DNA of 64,000 bases from Miniimonas arenae. Lineage in GTDB: Bacteria > Actinomycetota > Actinomycetes > Actinomycetales > Beutenbergiaceae. This document shows positions 21,519-37,852 of the stretch, one piece after another. Numbering within the stretch: position 1 is the first letter of the stretch; every line of letters begins with the position of its first letter. The position numbers and the translations under genes are program-made. The notes beneath the pieces were generated by a model. That model was not told where the DNA came from, ran no database searches, and worked only from the letters and a program-made list of their open reading frames with translations. The stretch covers positions 1 to 64,000 of the forward strand of contig NZ_VENP01000010.1 in NCBI RefSeq assembly GCF_006351005.1. Direction: 5' to 3'.

Positions 21519-22271
21519 ATGAGCACCCCGATCGGACCGCTGACCGTGCTGCCCGCGCAGCGCGAGAACATCGAGCTGCACACCGCCGACCACCTCACGC
21601 TGGTGGGCGAGCTCGCCCTGCCCGAGGAGGCCGAGCCCGCGGCGACGCTCCTCACGCTGCACCCGCTGCCCACCCACGGCGGGTACATGGACAGCCACGT
21701 GTACCGCAAGGCGTCCTGGCGCCTCCCGGCGCTCGCCGACGTCGCCGTGCTGCGGTTCAACACCCGCGGCACCGCGTCGCCCCGAGGCGTGTCCCAGGGC
21801 CGCTTCGACGGCGGGCACGACGAGCGGCACGACGTCGCCGCGCTGCTGGACTACGCCGAGTTCCACGACCTGCCGAACCGCTGGCTCGTGGGCTGGTCGT
21901 TCGGCACCGAGCTCACCCTCATGCACGGCCGGGACCCCTCGATCGAGGGTGCGATCCTGCTGTCCCCGCCGCTGCATCGCGCCACCGACGCCGACCTGGA
22001 CGCGTGGGCCGAGTTCGGCAAGCCGCTCACCGTGCTGGTGCCCGAGCTCGACGACTACCTGCGACCCGACGAGGCGCGCGAGCGGTTCGCGCGCGTGCCC
22101 CAGGCGCGGGTCATCGCGGGGGAGGGGATGAAACACCTCTGGGTCGGCGAGACCGCGGTGCGCTGGGTGCTCTCCCAGATCCTCGAGGTCGTCAACCCGG
22201 CCGCTCTGCCGCTGCCCACCGAGTGGGCGGGCGAGCTCCCCGACGAGCCCGACCCGTCCGCCGAGATCTGA
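21519..22271 (+). CDS. Alpha/beta hydrolase (YsgA/dienelactone-hydrolase-like small serine hydrolase)
   Basis: 250 residues, cytoplasmic. Alpha/beta-hydrolase features: oxyanion strand TLLTLHPLPTHGGYMDSHVY, RFNTRGTASPRG loop, and the nucleophile elbow GWSFG (GxSxG) in a strand following NRWLVG. A later HLW near residue 205 could supply the catalytic histidine. Substrate unknown; such short hydrolases with the GGYMDS stretch are widespread but uncharacterised. Leaderless ATG start. The next gene is another hydrolase of a different subgroup, 33 bases downstream. Confidence 0.8.
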   Translation: MSTPIGPLTVLPAQRENIELHTADHLTLVGELALPEEAEPAATLLTLHPLPTHGGYMDSHVYRKASWRLPALADVAVLRFNTRGTASPRGVSQGRFDGGHDERHDVAALLDYAEFHDLPNRWLVGWSFGTELTLMHGRDPSIEGAILLSPPLHRATDADLDAWAEFGKPLTVLVPELDDYLRPDEARERFARVPQARVIAGEGMKHLWVGETAVRWVLSQILEVVNPAALPLPTEWAGELPDEPDPSAEI

Positions 22272-22304
22272 CCGCACCGAGTCCGACCGCACCGAGGAGT
22301 GACC

Positions 22305-23081
22305 GTGTCCGAGCCCGACGTCGTCCCCGTAGTCCTGCTGCACGGCTTCCCGTTCGACGCCACCATGTGGGACGACGTCGTCGAGCTGCTCGGCGAGCGC
22401 GACGTGCCCACGATCGCGATCGACGCCCCCGGGGCGGGTGAGTCTCCCGTGCCCGACGGCGAACCCTCCCTCGACGTCGCGGCCGACGGCGTCGCGGAGG
22501 TGCTCGAGGAGCTCGGCCTGGACCGGGCGATCCTCGCGGGCCTCTCGATGGGCGGCTACATCGCGCTCGCGACGACGCAACGGCATCGGTCGCTCGTCGC
22601 AGGCCTCGCGCTGCTCGACACCAAGGCGAGCGCCGACCCGCCGGCGGCGCGGGAGAACCGGCTCCGGATCGCGGACGCTGCCGAGGGCGAGGAGGGGAGC
22701 GGCGCCGTCGCCGGCATGCTCGAGAAGCTCCTCGGCGCGACGACGCTCGCCACCGAGCCCGACGTCGTGGCGCAGCACCGCGCCTGGCTCGCCGCCGCGT
22801 CGCCCGCCGGGATCGCGTGGGGTCAGCGGGCGATGGCCGCTCGGCCCGACCGCTTCGCGGTGCTCGAGGACCTCGAGGTGCCCGGGCTCGTGCTGCGCGG
22901 CGCCGAGGACGAGATCGCCACGCAGGAGGACGCCGAGGCGATGGTGCGGGCGATCACCGCGAACGGGGGCGACGCCGAGCTCGTCATCGTGCCGGGGGCG
23001 GGGCACATGACCGCGACCGAGGATCCGGAGGCCGTGGCTGACGCGCTCGAGGCGTTCTGGCGGCGGGTCACCGGGCGGTAG
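22305..23081 (+). CDS. Alpha/beta hydrolase fold esterase/peroxidase-like protein
   Basis: 258 residues. Clear alpha/beta hydrolase: oxyanion HGFPFDATMWDDVV, acid loop DAPGAGESP, nucleophile AGLSMGGYIAL (GxSxG), a LRGAEDEI strand carrying the catalytic acid and PGAGHMTATE with the histidine. Size and layout resemble small esterases and 3-oxoadipate enol-lactonase-like enzymes; the substrate cannot be assigned. Start is GTG 22305, five bases after GAGGAG, rather than the GTG at 22299 that overlaps the ribosome site. Probably transcribed with the hydrolase before it. Confidence 0.82.
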   Translation: MSEPDVVPVVLLHGFPFDATMWDDVVELLGERDVPTIAIDAPGAGESPVPDGEPSLDVAADGVAEVLEELGLDRAILAGLSMGGYIALATTQRHRSLVAGLALLDTKASADPPAARENRLRIADAAEGEEGSGAVAGMLEKLLGATTLATEPDVVAQHRAWLAAASPAGIAWGQRAMAARPDRFAVLEDLEVPGLVLRGAEDEIATQEDAEAMVRAITANGGDAELVIVPGAGHMTATEDPEAVADALEAFWRRVTGR

Positions 23082-23126
23082 GGCGGTCTCTGGCCGGTGT
23101 GCGCGGGCTGGCGCTTGAGGGCTGGT

Positions 23127-23240
23127 GCGAAGCGACGGACGACGCGAGCGGCGGCTCGCCTCGCTCACGCTCGCTCGTTCCTCGCGAGCTCCGCTACGGC
23201 TCGACGGCTTCGCCGCCGCTCGCGTCGTCCGCCGCTTCGC
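23127..23240. repeat. 28-bp inverted repeat with 58-base loop, intergenic
   Basis: Arms 23127-23154 and 23213-23240 match at 27 of 28 positions, with an uninterrupted 18-bp core (23137-23154 with 23213-23230). The loop is rich in GCTCG-type words and contains a small CTCGCGAG palindrome. It sits in a 243-base gap between convergent genes, so it could act as a two-way terminator, but it is far longer than the other terminators here and looks like a palindromic repeat unit. Confidence 0.8.
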
Positions 23241-23324
23241 TTCGCTCGTCCCCCCCGCTCGGTCCGCCACTTCGCGAGTCTTGCGAACATGCGCCCGGCA
23301 GCTCCACGCATCCGGCCCGGCGGG

Positions 23325-23732
23325 TTAGTGGCGCAGGTGGCGCGCCAGAGCGGCGTCCATGTCAATCGTCTCGCCGTCTCCGCCGCCCTCGCCCACGATG
23401 AGGGGTGGCTGAACGGGCTTCGGGCGGTAGCCGCGCATGCGTTCGACCAGGCCGAGGTCGGCCGTCATGACGTAGAAGTGGCCGTCCGTGGCCACCGCGA
23501 CCGAGCGGTCCGTCTTGAGGTACCAGCCCATCAACCCCGACTTCGCCTGGCCGCCCTTGCGACCGCGCACGACGAGGGGCTCGGGCGGCACGGCGTCGCG
23601 CTCGGCGGTGGCGAGGAAGGCGTCGATCATCGCCTGCGCGCGCTCGGCCTCGGCGTCCTTGCGCGCCACGAGTCGACGCGCGTGCTCGGCGGCCGCCTCC
23701 CGGCGGCCCTGGGCCCAGTCCTGCTCGTCCAT
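23325..23732 (-). CDS. Hypothetical protein linked to the coiled-coil gene
   Basis: 135 residues. The N-terminal half is a charged helix with QGRREAAAEHARRLVARKDAEAERAQAMIDAF; the C-terminal half has strands VRGRKGGQAKSGLMGWYLKTDRSVAVATDGHFYVMTADL. I do not recognise a named family, though the second half looks like a small folded domain. It begins four bases after the stop of the DivIVA-like gene, so the two form an operon and may act together. ATG start. Confidence 0.75.
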   Translation of the reverse strand: MDEQDWAQGRREAAAEHARRLVARKDAEAERAQAMIDAFLATAERDAVPPEPLVVRGRKGGQAKSGLMGWYLKTDRSVAVATDGHFYVMTADLGLVERMRGYRPKPVQPPLIVGEGGGDGETIDMDAALARHLRH

Positions 23733-23736
23733 CGCC

Positions 23737-25347
<1,611 letters not shown>

Positions 25348-25389
25348 CCCTGTCCCGCTCCCGCCATCGATCCTCGACTCAACCCGTCC

Positions 25390-25412
25390 AGCGTAACCGG
25401 GACGGGTACCCT
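25390..25412. promoter_or_regulatory. Back-to-back -10 elements of two divergent genes
   Basis: TACGCT on the minus strand (25395-25390) points to the coiled-coil gene and TACCCT on the plus strand (25407-25412) points to the envelope operon; only 11 bases separate them. The two promoters would compete for polymerase. Neither -35 is clear. Confidence 0.4.
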
Positions 25413-25504
25413 GGAGCGGCGCGTTCGTACCGCCGGTCGCGCTGCCGGGGGCGCACCGCCCGAGTCGTCGGACCGACCCACGTCAGTCCCGAAGGGAGGA
25501 CCGG

Positions 25505-26842
25505 ATGGCACGTCGTGTCGTCGGGATGCTGCTCATGCTGCTCGGCGCGGCCTCGATCACCCTCGGGATCCTGTCCGCCACCCAGTGGCGGACCTCGGAC
25601 GTCGTGACCGTGACGACCCCGCAGGCCGACGTGCCGTACGTCGTCGTCGAGCCCGGCGTGGCCGGGATCGTCAACCGCTTCGTCACCATCACCGTCACCG
25701 CGGACAGCCCGGACCAGGCGGTCGCCGTGATCTTCGGCCGCGATGTCGACGTCGACGGCTGGGTGGCCGACGCCGGGGTGCAGCACGTCACGGGCCTCGC
25801 GGACTGGGACGCGCTGACGACCGAGGAGACCGAGGGCGTGGGCGATGCGCCCGACCCGGTCGGAAGCGACATGTGGCTGCGCACCGAGCAGGGCACCGGC
25901 GAGGTGTCCTTCCAGTGGGACGTCCCGCAGGACCGCACCGTGCTCCTCGTGGCGCGCGACGGCAGCGCCGGCCCGGCGCCCACCGTGTCCTTCACCTGGG
26001 AGCGCGACGTCGAGACGCCTTACCTCGTGCCGCTCGTGGCGGCGGGGGTGGCCGCGCTCGTGATCGGGCTCGGGGTCCTCATCTGGTCGTTCGCGGCGCG
26101 CGCGCCGCGCACCGACGGCGGGCCGGACGGGCCGTCTGCGGGTGGTTCGGGCGCCGAGGGCGCCGACTCGGCGAGCTCTGCCGACGCGGCACTCGTGGGC
26201 GCCGGGACCGGTGCGACGGCCGCGGCGGCGTCCGACGGAGACGGTGCAGCTTCGGGCGAGGCCCGATCGGCCCTGTCCGACCCCGGTCCCGAGACCGTCG
26301 AGACACAGATCCTCACCCGACGCCAGCTGCGTCAGCTCCGGGCCGTCGAGGCGGGGGAGAAGCCGGTCGAGGAGATCGCGGCGGGCATCGCGGCGGCGCC
26401 CGAGGTCGCCTCCGCCCCCGACGCGCCCGACGCCTACCCGAGCTGGCTGCGCCAGGGCGGCGACGGCGGCGGCGAGGCCGGCGCCACGGCGCCGAACGCT
26501 GCGGCCGAGGAAGCGGGTGGCGACTCCGACGCGTGGCGTCGACGCTGGGGCGTCGCCGCGCCGGCCGCCGGCGCCGGCTCGGCCGCGGTGGCGAGTGAGG
26601 GCGCGCCCGCGGTCGCGCACGACGGCGAGCCTGCGGTCGCGCACGACGGCGAGCCCGCGGTCGCGCACGACGGCGAGCTCGCGGACGAGAGCGACGAGCC
26701 CGCGCTCGCCGTCGAGCCCGCGCCCGACGACGAACCGGCAGCCACGAGGCCGACGGAGACGACGGAGCCGGACGAGTCCGCCGAGCCGACCGACGACCAC
26801 GAGCCCACGGCCGAGACCAGTGAGAAGGGTGACGAGCGATGA
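25505..26842 (+). CDS. Hypothetical membrane protein with disordered cytoplasmic tail
   Basis: 445 residues. A first helix (about 5-25), an extracytoplasmic beta-rich domain (about 30-175, containing DVDVDGWVADAGVQHVTGL and SFQWDVPQDRTVLLVARDG), a second helix (about 180-200, VPLVAAGVAALVIGLGVLIWSF), then 240 residues of Ala/Glu/Pro/Gly-rich sequence with three exact AVAHDGE repeats and an acidic end. No family recognised. GGGAGGA precedes ATG 25505. It overlaps the lipoprotein gene by four bases (ATGA), so both probably act at the envelope. Confidence 0.78.
   Translation: MARRVVGMLLMLLGAASITLGILSATQWRTSDVVTVTTPQADVPYVVVEPGVAGIVNRFVTITVTADSPDQAVAVIFGRDVDVDGWVADAGVQHVTGLADWDALTTEETEGVGDAPDPVGSDMWLRTEQGTGEVSFQWDVPQDRTVLLVARDGSAGPAPTVSFTWERDVETPYLVPLVAAGVAALVIGLGVLIWSFAARAPRTDGGPDGPSAGGSGAEGADSASSADAALVGAGTGATAAAASDGDGAASGEARSALSDPGPETVETQILTRRQLRQLRAVEAGEKPVEEIAAGIAAAPEVASAPDAPDAYPSWLRQGGDGGGEAGATAPNAAAEEAGGDSDAWRRRWGVAAPAAGAGSAAVASEGAPAVAHDGEPAVAHDGEPAVAHDGELADESDEPALAVEPAPDDEPAATRPTETTEPDESAEPTDDHEPTAETSEKGDER
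26606..26677 (+). repeat. 24-bp tandem repeat x 3 in the membrane protein gene
   Basis: Three almost identical 24-base units (26606, 26630, 26654; one C/T difference) encode PAVAHDGE in frame. A degenerate fourth unit starts before them (gcgagtgagg). Confidence 0.85.
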
Positions 26843-27840
26843 GCCGCGACCCACGCCTCCTGCGCGGCGCGGCGGCGGCCGCCCTCGGGGCCGTCCTGCT
26901 CGCGGGTTGTGCGCCCGAGCCGGTGCCGACCTTCACGCCGCCCGCGGTCCCCGAGTTCGCGCCGCCGTCGGTGTCGGAGAGCCGCGCCCAGGACATCCTC
27001 GACCAGGTCGGCGACGTCATCGAGGTGGCCGACGCCTCCGCGAACGCCGACGAGCTCGCACCGCGCGTGGTGGCCCCGGCGTCCGACATCCGGCGCGCCC
27101 AGTACCAGCTGCAGAGCGCCACGGGCGGCACCGAGGTCCCGCAGAAGCTGTGGACGGACTCCGACATCACGGTCATCACCGCCACGGACTCGTGGCCGCG
27201 GGAGATCCTCGCGGTGACGAACCCGACCGAGGGCACCACGGCGCGCCTGTACCTCGGCCTGGTCCAGCAGAGCCCGCGCGACCAGTACAAGCTCGTCGCC
27301 TGGTCGCGTCTGCTGCCGGGGGTCACGACGCCCACGTTCGCGTCCGCCGACATCGGCAGCGCCCCCGTGACCGCCGACCAGACCGGCCTGCTCATGACGC
27401 CGACCGACGCCGTCGCCCACCTCGCGGACACGATCGCCAACCCGCAGGGGCAGTACGCGGGGGAGTTCCCCGCCGACCCCTACCGCACGTTCTTCGCCGA
27501 CGAGATCGCGCGGCTGACCTCCGACGTAGCGGCCGCAGGCTCGGTGACGACGACGTCCACGCCGGGGTCCGTGGTGCTCGGCATCGGCACCGCCGATGGC
27601 GGGGCCCTCGTGATGGCCTCGGTGGACACGGTCGTCACCTTCCGCAAGACGGTCGAGGGCTCCACGCTGACGCTGGGCAGCCTCTACGCAGCCCTCGGCG
27701 GCACCGAGGAGGTCACGGCCGCGGCGAACGCGACCTACTCGCAGATGGTCACCCTGTACATCCCGCCGGCGGGATCGAGCGCGCAGATGCAGCTGCTCGG
27801 CGCCGACCGCGTCCTGTCCAAGGTCGAGCGCGTCGACTGA
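26839..27840 (+). CDS. Secreted lipoprotein
   Basis: 333 residues with a lipoprotein signal (ALGAVLLAGC, lipobox LAGC, Cys at residue 24) and a Pro/Thr-rich linker after it. The rest is an extracytoplasmic domain with an alternating beta/helix pattern (IDVV..IRRAQYQLQSATGG, VPQKLWTD, LVQQSPRDQYKLVAWSRLLPG). It resembles lipoproteins conserved in Micrococcales but I cannot name a domain with certainty. Coupled to the upstream membrane protein by ATGA. Confidence 0.82.
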   Translation: MSRDPRLLRGAAAAALGAVLLAGCAPEPVPTFTPPAVPEFAPPSVSESRAQDILDQVGDVIEVADASANADELAPRVVAPASDIRRAQYQLQSATGGTEVPQKLWTDSDITVITATDSWPREILAVTNPTEGTTARLYLGLVQQSPRDQYKLVAWSRLLPGVTTPTFASADIGSAPVTADQTGLLMTPTDAVAHLADTIANPQGQYAGEFPADPYRTFFADEIARLTSDVAAAGSVTTTSTPGSVVLGIGTADGGALVMASVDTVVTFRKTVEGSTLTLGSLYAALGGTEEVTAAANATYSQMVTLYIPPAGSSAQMQLLGADRVLSKVERVD

Positions 27841-27900
27841 CCGCCCGCCCGTCCCGACCCCGCGCCGGCGCACGTCCGGCTCACCCTTCCGAGGAGCACC

Positions 27901-28845
27901 ATGAGTCAGCCCCGCTTCGACCCCCGGGGTGCCGTCGACCTGTCGATGCTGCAGAAGCCGACCGCTGCCCAGGCGCAGGCGGCCGCCGCCTCCGCCAAGG
28001 CGGCCGCGGCCGCGCCGCCCGGCGTCATCGTCGACCTCACGCCGGAGAACTTCCAGCAGGTGGTCGAGGGGTCCGCCACCGTCCCGCTCATCGTCGCGAT
28101 CGGGGCGAGCCGGTCCGCGACCGGCGAGAAGCTGACGCCGACGCTGGAGAAGGCGGCGATCGCCTACCGGGGCCGGTTCGTCCTCGCCCGGGTCGACGCC
28201 GACGCCCAGCCGCAGATCGCCCAGGTGTTCGGCGTGCAGGGCGTGCCGTGCGCGCTCGCCGTGATCCAGGGTCAGCCGCTGCCCCTCTTCCAGGGCTCGC
28301 CGAGCCCCGAGCAGGTCGCGCAGGTGCTCGAGCAGGTGCTCGAGGCCGCCGCCCAGGCCGGCGTGACGGGGACCGTCGCGGGTGCCGACGCCGAGCCCGA
28401 CGCCGAGCCCGAGCCCGAGCCCGAGGTCCCGCCGCTGCACGCCGCGGCGTACGAGGCCATCGAACGCGGCGACTGGGCCGCGGCGACCGCCGCCTACCAG
28501 CAGGCGCTCAACGAGAACCCCGGCGACCTCGACGCCAAGGCGGGGCTCGGCCAGGTCGTCCTGATGGAGCGGCTCGACGGCGTGACCGACCCGGTCGCCG
28601 ACCTCCAGGCCGCCGACGCGGCCGGTCCCACGGCGGTGGAGGCGCAGCTGCTCGCGGCGGACATCGAGATGGCCGCGGGCCGGGTGAGCGCCGCGTTCGC
28701 GCGCCTCGTCGCCGTCGTGCGGGCGACGTCCGGACCCGAGCGCGAGACCGCCCGCAAGCGGCTCGTCTCGCTCTTCGAGCTCGTCGACCCCAACGCCGAG
28801 GAGCTCAAGGTCGCCCGGCGCAACCTCGCGCTCGCGCTGTTCTGA
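27901..28845 (+). CDS. Thioredoxin-fold/TPR protein (CnoX/YbbN-like)
   Basis: 314 residues: Ala-rich N-terminus, a thioredoxin-fold domain (about 40-150), a Glu/Pro linker of repeated (A/P)E(P) residues, then tetratricopeptide-type helices (AAYEAIERGDWAAATAAYQQAL). In CnoX the fold acts as a redox-regulated holdase that hands clients to chaperones. Here the CxxC is absent: the segment that would carry it reads GASRSATGEKLTP, and the only cysteine is in GVPCALAV. A purely scaffold or chaperone role is therefore more likely than oxidoreduction. GAGGAG-type site before ATG 27901. Confidence 0.85.
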   Translation: MSQPRFDPRGAVDLSMLQKPTAAQAQAAAASAKAAAAAPPGVIVDLTPENFQQVVEGSATVPLIVAIGASRSATGEKLTPTLEKAAIAYRGRFVLARVDADAQPQIAQVFGVQGVPCALAVIQGQPLPLFQGSPSPEQVAQVLEQVLEAAAQAGVTGTVAGADAEPDAEPEPEPEVPPLHAAAYEAIERGDWAAATAAYQQALNENPGDLDAKAGLGQVVLMERLDGVTDPVADLQAADAAGPTAVEAQLLAADIEMAAGRVSAAFARLVAVVRATSGPERETARKRLVSLFELVDPNAEELKVARRNLALALF

Positions 28846-28886
28846 GTCGCGCCCCCTCGCGAGGCGCCCGACGGCGAAGGCGCGGT

Positions 28887-28918
28887 GTGCGCGACGGCGA
28901 GCGTTCGCCGTCGCGCAC
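28887..28918. terminator. Bidirectional hairpin between CnoX-like gene and glgB
   Basis: Perfect 14-bp stem (28887-28900 with 28905-28918) around a GCGT loop, in the convergent gap. Either operon could use it. Confidence 0.7.
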
Positions 28919-28948
28919 CACGTGCGGGCCGCAGCGCGACCCGCACGC

Positions 28949-34432
<5,484 letters not shown>

Positions 34433-34436
<4 letters not shown>

Positions 34437-36466
34437 TCGCCCACCGCCAGGACGTGGGCGACGGCGAACCGCGGGTCCAGCCGGACGTAGTTCTCCGTGC
34501 CCCACTCCCAGCGGGCCCCGGTGATCTCGTCGCGCACCGTGAACCGGGTCCCCCCGTTGGGGTGGGGCAGGCCGAGCGCGCCGAGGTCGAGGTGCACCAC
34601 GCCCTCGCGGGTGGTGAACGGGTCGAGCGTGACGACCACGACGACGGTGTCGGCGCGGCCGGTCGGGCTGTGCTCGGCCGCGAGGTGGCGCGAGAACACG
34701 ACCGTCGCGGGGTCGGAGGACGAGTGCACCGTGAGGTTGCGCAGCTGCTGCAGCGCGGGGTGCCGGCGTCGCACGTCGTTGAGGATGCCCAGCAGGCGCG
34801 CGATGCCGAGGTCGTCCGCGCGCGACCAGTCGCGGGAGACGTACTGGAACTTCTCGTTGTCGATCTGCTCCTCCACGCCGGGGCGCGGGACGTTCTCCAC
34901 GAGCTCGTAGCCGGAGTAGATGCCGTACGTCGGCGCGCCGAGCGCGGCCAGGACGGCGCGGATCGCGAAGGCGGCGACCCCGCCCTGCTGCATGTACGGC
35001 GTGAGGATGTCGTGCGTGGTGGGCCAGAAGCTCGGCCGCAGCACGGCGCCGGAGTCGCCGGAGACCTCGGCCAGGTACTCCTCGATCTCGGGCTTGGTGG
35101 TGCGCCACGTGAAGTACGTGTAGCTCTGGTGGAACCCGATCGCCGCCAGCGTGCGCATCATCGCGGGGCGCGTGAACGCCTCGGACAGGAACAGCACCTC
35201 GGGGTGGGCGTCGTGGATCTCCCCGAGCAGGCGCTCCCAGAAGTCCAGCGGCTTGGTGTGCGGGTTGTCCACCCGGAACGCGGTGACCCCGTGCTCGATC
35301 CAGAGCTCGAGCATGTCGCGGATCGCCGCGTAGATGCCCTCGGGGTCGTTGTCGAAGTTGAGCGGGTAGATGTCCTGGTACTTCTTCGGCGGGTTCTCCG
35401 CGTACGCGATGGTCCCGTCGGCGCGCGTGGTGAACCACTCGGGGTGCTCGGTGACCCACGGGTGGTCGGGGGAGGCCTGCAGCGCGATGTCGATCGCGAC
35501 CTCGAGGTCCAGCTCGCGCGCCCGGGCGACGAACGCGTCGAAGTCGTCGAAGGTGCCCAGGTCCGGGTGGATCGCGTCGTGGCCGCCCTCGGCCGAGCCG
35601 ATCCCGTAGGGGGACCCGGGCTCGCCCGGCTGGGCGACGAGCGTGTTGTTGCTCCCCTTGCGGTTCGTCGTGCCGATGGGGTGGATCGGCGTGAGGTAGA
35701 CGACGTCGAACCCCATCTCGGCGACCCGGGCCAACCCGTCCGCGGCGGTGCGCAGGGTGCCCGAGCGCCACGCGCCGGTCTCGGGGTCCTGCCACGCGCC
35801 GGTCGAGCGGGGGAACAGCTCGTACCAGGAGCCGAACAGCGCGCGCGTGCGGTGCACCCGCAGCGGGTAGTCGGCACTCGGCGAGACGGCGTCGCGCAGG
35901 GGGTGACGGTCCAGCACACGGGTCACCGCGCTCGACCGGCCCGCGCCGAGGCGGTGCAGCGGCGGCCGGTCGGTGTCGCGCAGCGCCGCCGCGGCGTCGC
36001 GCAGGACCTGCGCGTCGGCGGCGGGTGCGCCGTCGGTGATCGCCGCCGCGGCCCGGTCGAGCACGAGGGCACCCTCGGCGAGCATGAGCTCGACGTCGAT
36101 CCCGGCCGGCACCTTGATGTCGGCGTCGTGCGCCCACGTGCCGTACGGGTCCGACCACCCCTCGACCCGGAAGGTCCAGTCGCCCGTGGCGTCCGGCACC
36201 ACGACGCCGCGGTAGTCGTCCAGGCCCCTGTTCACGCACGTCATGCGCTCGCGGCTGTGCACCGTGCCGTCGGGGCGGACGAGGACGACCGAGGCGGCGA
36301 CGGCGTCGTGCCCCTCGCGGAACACGGTGGCGCGCAGCGGGACGACCTCGCCGACCACCGCCTTGGTGGGCCATCGCCCGTTCTCGACCGTCGGACCCAC
36401 GTCGATCACGGGGATCCGACCGATCGGGGTGTGCGGCGTGGGGCGAGGGGCTGGCGTCGACGTCAC
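34433..36466 (-). CDS. glgE: Alpha-1,4-glucan:maltose-1-phosphate maltosyltransferase
   Basis: Extends linear alpha-1,4-glucan by two glucoses using maltose-1-phosphate. 677 residues from the GTG at 36466, with the N-terminal dimerisation and S domains ([19 protein letters not shown]) and the GH13 core [28 protein letters not shown] (nucleophile Asp) and [10 protein letters not shown] (acid Glu), plus [13 protein letters not shown]. The start at 36466 is chosen because TAGGTT precedes it by seven bases; the GTG at 36493 lies upstream of that promoter element. First gene of the glgE-treS-mak/glgB operon. Confidence 0.95.
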
Positions 36467-36473
36467 ACCACCG

Positions 36474-36479
36474 AACCTA
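36474..36479 (-). promoter_or_regulatory. Candidate -10 of leaderless glgE operon
   Basis: TAGGTT on the minus strand, then seven bases and GTG 36466, no ribosome site. Good match to TANNNT. Confidence 0.55.
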
Positions 36480-36648
36480 GTGGGGTTCGTCACCGCACCG
36501 GGAGAGGGCGCACGTCACGACACGGAAACAGACCTCGGGCAGACTGCGCGTGGCCGTCCGCCCGGGCGGCCACGTCCGGCACCCTCGGGTGGCGGCGCGC
36601 GCCCGGCGCCGCCGCCGCTCGCGCGGTGCGGCGCGACAGGAGGCGGCG

Positions 36649-37773
36649 ATGGGCACCAAGCGGGTCGGCATCCTCACGGCGGGCGGGGACAGTCCCGCGC
36701 TCAACGCCACCATCCGCGGGTTCGGCAAGACCGCGATCGGCGAGTACGGCATGGAGCTCGTCGGGTTCCGCGACGGCGTGACGGGCCTCGTGGAGGACCG
36801 GTACGAGCCGCTGGACGGCCGAGCGCTGTCCGGCATCCTCACGGTCGGCGGCACCATCCTGGGGACCTCGCGGGACAAGGTGCACAAGTTCCCCACCCCC
36901 GACGGCCCGGTCGACATGGTGCCGACCGTGGTGGAGAACTACGAGCGGGCCGGCCTGGACGCGCTCATCATGCTCGGCGGCGGCGGCACCGCGAAGAACG
37001 CCATGCGTCTGGCGAACGCCGGCCTGCGCGTCATCCACCTGCCGAAGACGATCGACAACGACATCGCGCTCACCGACACGACGTTCGGCTTCGCGACGGC
37101 GCTCGAGATCGCGACCGAGGCGATCGACCGCGTGCACTCGACGGCGCACAGCCACCACCGCATCATCCTCACCGAGATCATGGGGCACCGCGCGGGCTGG
37201 CTCACGCTCGGCGCCGGCATCGCGGGAGGGGCGGACATCATCCTCATCCCGGAGATCCCGTACACCGTGGAGTCGGTCGCGCAGACCATTCGCGCCCGCA
37301 CCGCACGGGGCTCGACGTTCTCCGTCGTCGCGGTGGCCGAGGGCGCGCGCGACGTCGCCGACACCGCCGACTACCAGGCCGCGCAGCTGCTCGTGAAGAA
37401 CGCTCGGACCCCGGAGGCCCAGCGTGCGGCGCGCGCGCACCTGCGCCACGTCGAGGACTCCCAGCGCGAGCACACGTTCACCCTCGCGCGCGAGCTCGAG
37501 GCGGCCACCGGGCTCGAGGCGCGCGTGACGATCCTGGGCTACGTGCAGCGCGGGGGCTCGCCGTCGGCGGCGGACCGGATCCTGGCCACGCGGCTCGGCG
37601 CGGCCGCCGCGGACCTCGTGGCCGCGGGGGAGTCGGGGTACATGGTGGCCGCGCGCGGCGAGGGCACCGAGCCGGTCCCGCTCGCCGACGTGGCCGGCAA
37701 GGTCAAGCTCGTCCCGCTGGAGCACGACTGGGTCACGGCCGCGCGCAAGGTGGGCACGGGGCTCGGGGACTGA
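36649..37773 (+). CDS. pfkA: 6-phosphofructokinase
   Basis: 374 residues; phosphorylates fructose-6-phosphate in glycolysis. Fold motifs: [18 protein letters not shown], catalytic [17 protein letters not shown] and [14 protein letters not shown]. Where E. coli PfkA has IGGDGS and mycobacterial enzymes have GGEGT, this protein has LGGGGT, so the acidic Mg-ATP ligand is replaced by Gly, while the following Gly that allows ATP is kept. The PKTIDND lysine groups it with the mixed ATP/PPi class; phosphoryl donor is uncertain. ATG 36649 follows AGGAGG. Divergent from the glgE operon. Confidence 0.93.
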   Translation: MGTKRVGILTAGGDSPALNATIRGFGKTAIGEYGMELVGFRDGVTGLVEDRYEPLDGRALSGILTVGGTILGTSRDKVHKFPTPDGPVDMVPTVVENYERAGLDALIMLGGGGTAKNAMRLANAGLRVIHLPKTIDNDIALTDTTFGFATALEIATEAIDRVHSTAHSHHRIILTEIMGHRAGWLTLGAGIAGGADIILIPEIPYTVESVAQTIRARTARGSTFSVVAVAEGARDVADTADYQAAQLLVKNARTPEAQRAARAHLRHVEDSQREHTFTLARELEAATGLEARVTILGYVQRGGSPSAADRILATRLGAAAADLVAAGESGYMVAARGEGTEPVPLADVAGKVKLVPLEHDWVTAARKVGTGLGD

Positions 37774-37785
37774 CGCGCCAGCACC

Positions 37786-37846
37786 GCGCGGGGCGTCGTC
37801 GCCCCGTGCCGGTGAGCGAACGGGCCGCCCCGAGTGCGGTCGGGGC
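37786..37846. terminator. Two hairpins between convergent pfkA and membrane-protein genes
   Basis: First: 37786-37795 with 37800-37809 around TCGT (ten pairs, one G-U). Second: GCCCCGA/TCGGGGC, 37827-37833 with 37840-37846, loop GTGCGG. Convergent position fits termination on either strand. Confidence 0.6.
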
Positions 37847-37852
37847 AGCTCC

